10,143 nucleotides of DNA, from NCBI GenBank assembly GCA_958441075.1, contig CAUCBQ010000075.1, forward strand, positions 1 to 10,143, in the 5' to 3' direction. Position numbers and translations under genes: made by a program. Shown here piece by piece: positions 1 to 3,643 of the stretch (within the stretch, counting starts at the first letter, position 1; every line of letters starts with the position of its first letter). Below the pieces are notes generated by a model, which saw nothing but the letters and a program-made list of their open reading frames with translations, had not been told where the DNA came from and did no database searches. This DNA is from an uncultured Clostridiaceae bacterium (lineage in GTDB: Bacteria > Bacillota > Clostridia > Lachnospirales > Lachnospiraceae).

Positions 1-243
1 AAGAATTACATAGGAGTAAAGATTGTAAAAGCAATGCCGGGAACGATGGCTGAAGCCCAGGCAATGAAGTGCGGCTGTCCGGTTGATGTTCAGAAGAAAA
101 TCTTCCAGCAGTCCGGCACGAAAGACCAGGAAGGGTACATTGTGAAATATCCGGACGGCTACATCTCATGGAGTCCAAAGGAAGTCTTTGAGGAGGCGTA
201 CCGGGAACTTGTCTGCACAGATTTCATCAATGAAGATTCATAA
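1..243 (+). CDS. Small phage-type protein, 5' truncated
   Basis: The frame is open from the first base, so the true start lies to the left. The visible 80 residues begin K-N-Y-I-G-V-K-I-V and include the pattern EGYIVKYPDGYISWSPKEVF followed by EEAYRE. I recognise this 'GYxVxYxDGYxSWSPKEVFExAYR' pattern from short phage and prophage proteins, often found alone or fused or adjacent to DUF2829 (Tad2-like) domains. No DUF2829 domain follows here, because the protein stops soon after the motif. The gene ends directly before a terminator, so it is the last gene of a rightward operon. The biochemical role is unknown. The family impression comes from memory of the motif, not from a search. Confidence 0.7.
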   Translation, partial: KNYIGVKIVKAMPGTMAEAQAMKCGCPVDVQKKIFQQSGTKDQEGYIVKYPDGYISWSPKEVFEEAYRELVCTDFINEDS

Positions 244-250
244 AACAAAT

Positions 251-292
251 GAGCTTCTCCGTTGTAAATTGCTTCGGGGAGGCTCTTTTTTT
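251..292 (+). terminator. Rho-independent terminator
   Basis: GAGCTTCTCC (251-260) pairs along its full length with GGGGAGGCTC (276-285), allowing two G-U pairs, and a run of seven T follows (286-292). It lies 8 bases after the stop codon of the truncated first gene and closes that operon. Confidence 0.85.
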
Positions 293-308
293 ATTTGTCA
301 AAAAGTGG

Positions 309-337
309 TGGAAAGCGGTGGAACGCTGTGGTATTAT
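309..337 (+). promoter_or_regulatory. Promoter of the toxin mRNA
   Basis: TGGAAA (309-314), a 17-base spacer and TATTAT (332-337) preceded by an extended -10 TG (329-330). The -35 is weak (4 of 6) but the extended -10 compensates. Three GGTGG/TGTGG blocks at 307, 317 and 327 are spaced exactly 10 bp, one helical turn, across the -35 and spacer. They might bind a regulator. The predicted RNA start is near 344. Confidence 0.5.
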
Positions 338-350
338 AAATATGCTGCCG

Positions 351-372
351 TACCTCCAGCAGAAGGGAGGTG
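351..372 (+). promoter_or_regulatory. Shine-Dalgarno-sequestering hairpin in the toxin leader
   Basis: ACCTCC (352-357) is the exact complement of GGAGGT (366-371), which is the toxin Shine-Dalgarno sequence. The loop is 8 nt, and an extra T-G pair (351/372) extends the stem. The hairpin would hide the ribosome site in the full-length mRNA. Type I toxin mRNAs, including pAD1 RNA I, commonly have such 5' structures that keep translation low. Confidence 0.7.
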
Positions 373-373
373 A

Positions 374-406
374 TTCTACATGAACGATAATATTTCAGCA
401 TTTATT
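374..406 (+). repeat. Direct repeats DR-a and DR-b, toxin copy
   Basis: TTCTACATGAAC (374-385) spans the toxin start codon, and TTTCAGCATTTATT (393-406) covers toxin codons 5-9. Both recur exactly at 553-564 and 567-580 beyond the toxin terminator. The gap between the two blocks is 7 nt here and 2 nt in the other copy. This mirrors the DRa/DRb repeats of the pAD1 par locus. Confidence 0.85.
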
Positions 407-463
407 ATCTCTGTCGCAGCAAGTGTGGTTGGCTACTACATATGCAAATGGCTGGATAGATGA
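380..463 (+). CDS. Fst-like small membrane peptide, type I toxin
   Basis: This is a 27-residue peptide, MNDNISAFIISVAASV then VGYYICKWLDR. It has a polar N-terminus, one hydrophobic segment (about residues 5-20) and a charged end with the WLD signature. Fst of pAD1 has the same plan of a single membrane helix followed by a WLDK-type tail, but this peptide is shorter and lacks an evident proline in the helix. A strong GGAGG lies 9 bases before the ATG and is masked by an upstream hairpin. Membrane insertion and growth inhibition when unbalanced are inferred from the family. The surrounding direct repeats, shared terminator and convergent promoter support the toxin reading more strongly than the peptide alone. 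Confidence 0.75.
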   Translation: MNDNISAFIISVAASVVGYYICKWLDR

Positions 464-512
464 TGAACAGGCGGCAACAGCCTAAACGGATTGGCTCTCC
501 GTAAAGAGCAAG

Positions 513-545
513 AAAAACCCCAGAGATGGCACCTCCGGGGTTTTT
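513..545. terminator. Bidirectional terminator shared by toxin and antitoxin RNAs
   Basis: AAAAACCCC (513-521) pairs with GGGGTTTTT (537-545), and GAG/CTC inside the loop can extend the stem. The T-run on the right terminates the rightward toxin mRNA, and the A-run on the left is a T-run for the leftward RNA. The convergent RNAs overlap here, as in par-type loci. Confidence 0.88.
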
Positions 546-552
546 CGTTTTG

Positions 553-580
553 TTCTACATGAACTCTTTCAGCATTTATT
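553..580 (+). repeat. Direct repeats DR-a and DR-b, antisense copy
   Basis: Exact second copies of TTCTACATGAAC (553-564) and TTTCAGCATTTATT (567-580). They are transcribed in antisense sense by the leftward RNA, giving it 12 nt and 14 nt of perfect complementarity to the toxin translation start region. Confidence 0.85.
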
Positions 581-591
581 TGGCTAAGATT

Positions 592-620
592 ATAATATGC
601 CACTTCCAGAGAAAAGTCAA
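592..620 (-). promoter_or_regulatory. Promoter of the antisense RNA
   Basis: On the minus strand, TTGACT (620-615), a 17-base spacer and TATTAT (597-592). Each box matches the sigma-A consensus at 5 of 6 positions with ideal spacing. It is stronger than the toxin promoter, as expected where a short-lived antisense RNA must be in excess. Confidence 0.65.
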
Positions 621-988
621 CAGTTTCTTTTTGTCCGCAGGATAATCCACCGGACAGTCCATAGGAAAATCCACTGTAACCAGTACCAGTACCATCACCA
701 GTACCATTACCATAATAATAAAAAGAATATACGCAAAACCGCCGTCTGTGGTCTTGCTTCTGTACATATATCTGGAATGTACGAATTGCACAAAAAATGA
801 AAGTGCTTTTTGACGTATCAAGTCCCAGTCGATTCCATAGAAACTTTTAATATCTCCTTCGGCAAAAAGATAAAATCAATCCAGAGGCAATTCAGAGGAT
901 TCTAAGGCATATCTCAAAAATAAGTTTCTTCCTTATATAAAGCATATCGTTTATTTCTAAAATATTTCCGTAAATATAAATTTAATGA
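621..988. other. Stretch without a supported gene
   Basis: I see no reliable coding signal here. Between 681 and 721 there is a simple-sequence tract built from CAGTACCA/CATCACCA-like units. On the minus strand it reads as a hydrophobic MVMVLVMVLVLV segment, but no start with a good ribosome site accompanies it. The right half (840-988) is AT-rich spacer leading to the promoter at 989. Confidence 0.5.
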
Positions 989-1047
989 TTGACAATTACC
1001 GATTGGTAAGATAAGATGATGACAAGATATAAATTACCAAACGGTAA
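989..1047 (+). promoter_or_regulatory. Promoter with two palindromic operators
   Basis: TTGACA (989-994), 17 bases, TAAGAT (1012-1017): a strong vegetative promoter. TTACC-GATT-GGTAA (996-1009) fills the spacer between the two boxes, and a second TTACC-AAAC-GGTAA (1034-1047) lies about 10-25 bases past the predicted start. A dimeric repressor, for example TetR-like, bound to both would block initiation and elongation. No such regulator is encoded in the window. Confidence 0.7.
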
Positions 1048-1096
1048 GAAAAGTATCATGGAAAAATCAGTTGAATTACTGAAAGGAGCAGGTGAT

Positions 1097-1342
1097 ATGA
1101 AGGTTAAGGTTAAAGTTTATGACGAGGTTAAATACAGTCCACTCAGCGAGAAGGTGGCAGAAGTTGAATATGACGGAGTTAAAGGATTTGATGTTGTGTC
1201 CGATCCGGCAACAGTAGATGAGATTGAGAGTAGTACAGATGCAGCCGGCATTGATGAAAACCACGAATATCTGGTTCTCTACTTCGAGAACGGAGAAACC
1301 AGTACATTCAGAAATTCCCATGTGGATTTGTTCAGAATTTAG
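1097..1342 (+). CDS. Hypothetical 81-aa protein
   Basis: I chose the ATG at 1097 because AAAGGAG ends 8 bases before it. The earlier in-frame ATGs at 1016 and 1019 sit on or before the predicted RNA start of the promoter at 989, and the ATG at 1058 lacks a ribosome site. The protein starts MKVKVKVYDEVKYSPLSEKV and is acidic (EYDGVKGFDVV, DENHEYLVLYFENGET), ending in SHVDLFRI. It looks like a small beta-rich domain with no cysteines and no membrane segment. I do not recognise a family. It is the first gene of the repressor-controlled unit, and its TAG stop overlaps the ribosome site of the next gene. Confidence 0.7.
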   Translation: MKVKVKVYDEVKYSPLSEKVAEVEYDGVKGFDVVSDPATVDEIESSTDAAGIDENHEYLVLYFENGETSTFRNSHVDLFRI

Positions 1343-1353
1343 GAGGTGCAGAT

Positions 1354-1563
1354 ATGGTAGAGCAGATTTTAGAGAGACTTCAGAAGGAAATCGAAGCTGA
1401 TAAGAAAAAAGGTTACAAAGGATCTGGAAGCGTAGATATGGAGATGCCAAAAGATGTTTTCGGTCATTACGACGGTTGTAGTTTTTCGTATAGACTGCAA
1501 ATATGGCAACCTCGGAAGCCTTACAAACCCTTAAAGGCCCTTACATGGCTGGAATGCCCATAA
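1354..1563 (+). pseudogene. Small gene interrupted by the Mu-like element
   Basis: AGGAGG lies 7 bases before the ATG, overlapping the stop of the previous gene, so the start is convincing. Codons 1-41 (MVEQILERLQKEIEADKKKG through MPKDVFGHYDG) read like a normal charged helical protein. After 1476 the composition changes to AT-rich iteron DNA, and the frame runs on only to a stop at 1561-1563 through residues such as WQPRKPYKPLK that look like read-through. I infer that the prophage split the gene and that its 3' part lies beyond the right end of the prophage, outside the window. The alternative, an intact 69-aa gene, is less likely. Confidence 0.55.
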
Positions 1564-1888
1564 AATAAGGGTTTTTAGGGCTTATAGAAATGGAAAAGGC
1601 CTTAAATTTTTAATACGAACTTAATGGCAACCTGAAAAATAAAGTGGCTAAAAAGTGAGGGGTAAAAGCAAAAAAAAGATTGTAGGGAAGTGTGTTAAAA
1701 ATACCCTTTAAAACCTTTTAAATGTTTTTGAAAGATATTGTTAAAAGCACTTGAACATATTGATTTTAAAAGGTTTTTAGATTTTAAACGGTTTTATAGA
1801 TAACCTTTCAAAAAATATTTAAACGATTTTTTAAAAGGTTATTTAATGGCAACCTTAATGGCAACTAATGCGAATATTAATGCGAACT
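1501..1888 (+). repeat. Seven direct iterons at the left end, candidate transposase sites
   Basis: Direct copies of an 11-bp motif occur at 1501 (ATATGGCAACC), 1611 (TAATACGAACT), 1622 (TAATGGCAACC), 1844 (TAATGGCAACC), 1856 (TAATGGCAACT), 1866 (TAATGCGAATA) and 1878 (TAATGCGAACT). They form a single site near the tip, a pair 11 bp apart, and a quartet at 12, 10 and 12 bp spacing. Mu has three MuA sites (L1 near the tip, L2 and L3 further in), so one tip site plus inner groups fits a transposase array. A partial inverted copy, TTCGTAT, lies at 1485-1491 right at the tip. Confidence 0.65.
1519..1842. repeat. AT-rich repeat block inside the left end
   Basis: CCTTA recurs at 1519, 1529 and 1539, exactly 10 bp apart. 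AAACCCTTA (1525-1533) is inverted as TAAGGGTTT (1566-1574). GATTTTAAAAGGTTTT (1762-1777) and GATTTTAAACGGTTTT (1780-1795) are direct repeats 18 bp apart, with a looser third copy at 1825-1842. AAAACCTTTTAAA near 1710 is inverted against the first of these. No gene fits this stretch. It may serve DNA bending or protein binding in the transpososome; this is inference. Confidence 0.45.
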
Positions 1889-1931
1889 AAAAAAGAGCCA
1901 GTCAAATAAATTTGATTGTGGCTCTTTTTTT
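1889..1931. terminator. Bidirectional terminator after the repressor gene
   Basis: AAAAAAGAGCCA pairs with TGGCTCTTTTTT, and the loop holds a second stem, TCAAAT/ATTTGA. The long A-run on one side and T-run on the other make it active both ways. It would stop leftward repressor transcription before it enters the iterons and shield the early region from host transcription. Confidence 0.88.
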
Positions 1932-1954
1932 CATGCTAGGGGCAGCCTAGCATG
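1932..1954. repeat. Perfect 9-bp inverted repeat
   Basis: CATGCTAGG (1932-1940), loop GGCAG, CCTAGCATG (1946-1954). It abuts the terminator and immediately precedes GGAGGTAAATG on the plus strand. It lacks its own T-run, so it is either an RNA hairpin of the repressor or small RNA transcript, or a protein-binding palindrome. Confidence 0.75.
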
Positions 1955-1971
1955 GAGGTAAATGTATTTAA

Positions 1972-2000
1972 AATGTATCACTTAATTTTATGAAAGTCAA
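1972..2000 (-). promoter_or_regulatory. Possible leftward promoter inside the repressor 3' flank
   Basis: On the minus strand, TTGACT (2000-1995), 17 bases, TACATT (1977-1972). The -35 matches 5 of 6, the -10 only 4 of 6. The only thing downstream before the terminator is the candidate small RNA. Confidence 0.35.
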
Positions 2001-2026
2001 TTTGTATAATTTTACAATTCATAGAT

Positions 2027-2377
2027 TTAGCCGATTTTTTGCAGAGTTACCTCAGGTTGTGTAGGTTGAATTCTCTGCAATTCATCTTGTATAAAGGATT
2101 GGATGCGTTGCTGACCAAATGAGTCAAGCTTTTGATAGTTTTTTAATAGAGTGGCTTCATCTACAGACAAGGATGTTGCTTTTCCAAAAATTAAATAATC
2201 TGAGGATACTGCGAAAATATCGCACATCATAGTAACTTGTTCTAGGGTAGGACAGGACTTTTTGTTTTTCCAATCAGTTAAAGGGCTTTTTTTAAGCCCT
2301 AAAAGTTTTCCTAAATCTTTACCAGTAAGCCCTAGTTTACTGGATTCTTCGGCAATACGTTCATAAATGCCATTCAT
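2027..2377 (-). CDS. XRE-family repressor (Mu c / cI-like)
   Basis: This is a 116-residue DNA-binding protein. Residues about 18-42 (LTGKDLGKLLGLKKSPLTDW) form a typical XRE helix-turn-helix, followed by SCPTLEQVTMMCDIFAVSSDYLIFG, the usual end of the five-helix domain. The C-terminal third (residues 75-100) is helical and probably the dimer interface. There is no LexA-type autocleavage peptidase domain. The AAAGGAG before the ATG supports the start. It is the only leftward gene at the prophage left end and faces the early operon, so I infer it is the lysogeny repressor, binding the TGCGAA-N3-TTCGCA operators beside it. Mu repressor itself has a different wing-helix fold, so this is a functional counterpart, not a clear orthologue. 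Confidence 0.88.
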   Translation of the reverse strand: MNGIYERIAEESSKLGLTGKDLGKLLGLKKSPLTDWKNKKSCPTLEQVTMMCDIFAVSSDYLIFGKATSLSVDEATLLKNYQKLDSFGQQRIQSFIQDELQRIQPTQPEVTLQKIG

Positions 2378-2397
2378 TTATAATCTCCTTTTTAATA

Positions 2398-2442
2398 TGC
2401 GAAAAAAACGCAACACCATATTGACTTTGCGAAAAATTCGCA
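2398..2442. promoter_or_regulatory. Two repressor operators
   Basis: TGCG-A7-CGCA (2398-2412) and TGCGAA-AAA-TTCGCA (2428-2442) are 15-bp dyads whose centres are exactly 30 bp apart, about three helical turns. The second lies wholly inside the spacer of the rightward early promoter. The first lies in the leader of the repressor mRNA. Assignment to the XRE repressor is by position. Confidence 0.75.
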
Positions 2443-2449
2443 TTATAAT
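2421..2449 (+). promoter_or_regulatory. Rightward early promoter
   Basis: TTGACT (2421-2426), 17 bases, TATAAT (2444-2449): near-perfect. The predicted start is around 2456. It drives the Ner-like gene and probably the downstream early operon, and operator 2 occupies its spacer. Confidence 0.85.
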
Positions 2450-2471
2450 ACTTTGTAAGAACCTTACACAA
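2442..2471 (-). promoter_or_regulatory. Probable leftward repressor promoter
   Basis: On the minus strand, TTGTGT (2471-2466), 18 bases, TATAAT (2447-2442). The -10 shares the palindromic ATTATAAT with the rightward promoter, so the two compete for the same DNA. The -35 is poor, which suits a promoter that needs help or is weak. The repressor leader would be about 58 nt. Confidence 0.45.
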
Positions 2472-2544
2472 CATTATAACACGTTAGAATATAACAGTAT
2501 ACGTTATTTTGTAACAATCTTACAGTAAAACGTAACAAGTTTAC
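2455..2544. repeat. Cluster of five 13-bp dyads, candidate second operator or enhancer
   Basis: GTAA/GTTA-N5-TTAC/TAAC palindromes lie at 2455-2467, 2483-2495, 2503-2515, 2511-2523 (overlapping the previous) and 2532-2544. Centres fall at 2461, 2489, 2509, 2517 and 2538, so several are 20-28 bp apart. They lie downstream of the early promoter start and differ clearly from the TGCGAA operators, so a second protein is expected: the Ner-like regulator, or the transposase N-terminal domain as at the Mu internal enhancer. Confidence 0.65.
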
Positions 2545-2595
2545 ATTTAAGGCTCTTAAAACTGCTATGATACCAGAAAAGGAGGTTGATAGATA

Positions 2596-2823
2596 ATGAG
2601 AGAAAAGATCACAAACACAGCGGAATTCCGACGCTGGGTCAGGATGCAGGTAGCAAGTAGGGAGATATCTATGGCAGAGCTGGCCCGGCAGATGGATATT
2701 CCACAGACACGGATCAGCGAAGCAATCCATGGAAAAAGTACGGGAAATAAGTATATCCTTCCCATAATTACGAAGCTGGGAGGAAGCCCGGAGGATTTTG
2801 AAGAGTTTTTAAAAGCCGTTTAA
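2596..2823 (+). CDS. Ner/Cro-like HTH regulator
   Basis: This 75-residue protein has a helix-turn-helix at about residues 24-47 (SMAELARQMDIPQTRISEAI). It is the first gene of the rightward early operon, the place of ner in Mu, where Ner turns down early transcription and the repressor promoter. The fold family here looks XRE/Cro-like rather than true Mu Ner. AAGGAGGT upstream of the ATG gives a strong ribosome site. The second class of dyads just upstream (2455-2544) is its likely target. The C-terminus (SPEDFEEFLKAV) is acidic. The gene is followed after 10 bases by the next one. Confidence 0.85.
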   Translation: MREKITNTAEFRRWVRMQVASREISMAELARQMDIPQTRISEAIHGKSTGNKYILPIITKLGGSPEDFEEFLKAV

Positions 2824-2833
2824 GGAGGAAAAT

Positions 2834-3298
2834 ATGAGTTATCTGATGAAAATGAACAAAAAGAAATTTATGAAGACTGAGTTTGGCAGTGAGTTGGAAG
2901 ATACAATCACTGCATGGGACAAAGCACTGGAAGCACAATGGTTTCATGGTTATGATTCAGAAGAATACAAAAGAGGAATGCAATCTGCTCTTTGGTGTCA
3001 AGCACAGTGGGAGGTTTACAAACTGGCATTAAAGCAATTTTACGGAGTGGAATACTGCTTTAGTAGAACGGATGAGTATTACGGTTTATGTACCGAGGAT
3101 GAGAGCGATTGGTTGATGAGGGTTGACCGGGAACTGGCAAGTTGTAGCAAGCCAGTCCCGGATCAAGAAATAAATATGGACAGAGTTGTTGATGGTCTCA
3201 ATCGGAGCGCTCGCAAGGAGACAGCAAAAATCACTTATCATGCATCTCCTCAGGAACTTGGTCAAGCCCTAAGAAATCTCCGATGTCAACATTCATAG
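2834..3298 (+). CDS. Hypothetical early protein, 154 aa
   Basis: TAAGGAGG places a strong ribosome site before the ATG, which lies 10 bases after the previous stop, so it is co-transcribed with the Ner-like gene. The protein is rich in Trp, Tyr and acidic residues (AWDKALEAQWFHGYDSEEYK, ALWCQAQWEVYKLALKQFYG), mostly helical in the first half, then an acidic loop (TEDESDWLMRVDRELASC). The last 30 residues (ARKETAKITYHASPQELGQA) look like a separate short segment. No catalytic motif or membrane segment is seen and I recognise no family. The last 68 bases overlap the convergent gene on the other strand. GC content is lower than in the transposase genes. Confidence 0.8.
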   Translation: MSYLMKMNKKKFMKTEFGSELEDTITAWDKALEAQWFHGYDSEEYKRGMQSALWCQAQWEVYKLALKQFYGVEYCFSRTDEYYGLCTEDESDWLMRVDRELASCSKPVPDQEINMDRVVDGLNRSARKETAKITYHASPQELGQALRNLRCQHS

Positions 3299-3512
3299 TT
3301 TTAAGAAGCTGCTTTCGGAGATAATCGTGGTAAACGGAAATCATAGTCAAGGTTCTTAAACGAAGAAAATCCTGCAGGTAAACAGTATTATATGCACTGT
3401 GTCCAGAAGCATCTTCAACCTTAGAAACCGAGAGCGGCTTGCTTAATAATAAATCTTGAACCATCTGTTCATAATCGCGATCAGACCGATCAATGAATTC
3501 ATCAAAGGTCAT
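3231..3512 (-). CDS. Leftward hypothetical protein, 93 aa
   Basis: This is read against every neighbour except the repressor. GAAAGGGGGTG sits 6-7 bases before the ATG, and a plausible promoter (TATACA, 17 bases, TACAAT) would start the RNA about 16 bases upstream, so expression looks real. The protein is MTFDEFIDRSDRDYEQMVQD at its start, then LLLSKPLSVSKVEDASG and a helical VYHDYLRKQLLKTMNVDIGDFLG. It is acidic at both ends, soluble, and has no cysteine or membrane segment. I see no family. It overlaps the convergent 154-aa gene by 68 bp, and its transcript would be antisense to it, so the two may be mutually exclusive. It could be expressed in the lysogen like the repressor. Confidence 0.7.
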   Translation of the reverse strand: MTFDEFIDRSDRDYEQMVQDLLLSKPLSVSKVEDASGHSAYNTVYLQDFLRLRTLTMISVYHDYLRKQLLKTMNVDIGDFLGLDQVPEEMHDK

Positions 3513-3533
3513 GGAAGCACCCCCTTTCAGGGA

Positions 3534-3565
3534 GATTGTATCAGAAAAAATAAAGATTGTATAGT
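3534..3565. promoter_or_regulatory. Possible divergent promoter region between the 93-aa gene and the transposase
   Basis: AGATTGTAT occurs at 3533-3541 and 3554-3562, exactly 21 bp apart. On the minus strand TATACA (3563-3558), 17 bases, TACAAT (3540-3535) forms a fair promoter for the 93-aa gene. On the plus strand TTGTAT (3536-3541), 18 bases, TATAGT (3560-3565) is a weaker promoter pointing at the transposase. The repeated motif could also be an operator. Confidence 0.4.
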
Positions 3566-3569
3566 CGAA

Positions 3570-3608
3570 ACCGGCATAAGCCGGTCATGCAGGGATAGCC
3601 TCCTGCAT
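3570..3608 (+). promoter_or_regulatory. Two consecutive hairpins in the transposase leader
   Basis: ACCGGC-ATAA-GCCGGT (3570-3585) has a perfect 6-bp stem and tetraloop. ATGCAGG (3587-3593) pairs with CCTGCAT (3602-3608). Neither is followed by a T-run, so they are not simple terminators. They sit 36 bases before the transposase start and could tune transposase translation or mRNA stability. Confidence 0.55.
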
Positions 3609-3643
3609 CTGATGATGACAGGCTGAAAAGGTGGTGGAAACAT

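Larger units (their letters stand above)
511..585 (-). ncRNA. Antisense antitoxin RNA (RNA II-like)
   Basis: The promoter at 592-620 predicts a leftward RNA starting near 585 and ending after the leftward T-run of the shared hairpin (517-513), about 75 nt. pAD1 RNA II is of similar size. Its 5' part carries the complement of both direct repeats, so it can pair with the toxin mRNA at the start codon and codons 5-9 even though those sites lie about 170 bp away. Its 3' part is complementary to the toxin mRNA terminator loop. Its role would be to block translation of the toxin. This is predicted from layout only; no transcript data are available. Confidence 0.65.
1889..1965 (-). ncRNA. Candidate small RNA with anti-RBS 5' end
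   Basis: A minus-strand promoter at 1972-2000 predicts an RNA from about 1965 to the terminator, roughly 75 nt, made of a short 5' tail, the 9-bp hairpin of 1932-1954 and the terminator hairpin. The 5' tail CATTTACCTCC is the exact complement of GGAGGTAAATG, which is the ribosome site plus start of the AAA+ gene (5585-5595) and the ribosome site of the membrane-protein gene (6565-6575). It could base-pair there and restrain translation. The promoter may be a chance match in AT-rich DNA, and GGAGGTAAATG is a common ribosome-site form. Confidence 0.3.

Noticed and set aside
188..373. Plus-strand 61-codon frame
   Set aside because: It overlaps the end of the truncated first gene, reads through its terminator and the toxin promoter, and has no ribosome site.
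576..821. Minus-strand open frame with a hydrophobic MVMVLVMVLVLV segment, possible membrane protein
   Set aside because: The longest form needs a TTG start, neither start has a convincing ribosome site, the hydrophobic run comes from a simple-sequence tract, and the frame overlaps the antisense RNA promoter.
1496..1512. Alternative prophage left end at TGCAAATATGG
   Set aside because: It would leave the iteron at the very tip and does not fit the point where the interrupted gene stops making sense as well as TGTAG at 1477, but it cannot be excluded without the right end.
1501..1888. CRISPR array or plasmid replication origin suggested by short direct repeats
   Set aside because: The repeats are 11 bp with irregular large gaps and no spacer-size regularity, and no Rep or Cas gene is nearby; the transposable-phage context explains them better.
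2464..2730. Minus-strand frame across the early leader and Ner-like gene
   Set aside because: It runs through the operator cluster and opposes a gene with a strong ribosome site; its codons look like a shadow of the plus-strand gene.
3570..3640. Possible third copy of the structured leader before the transposase (hairpin followed by ATGCAG)
   Set aside because: Only the hairpin and ATGCAG agree; the conserved GTCRCAAGCCC and AAATGCAGAG blocks are absent, so it is described separately.
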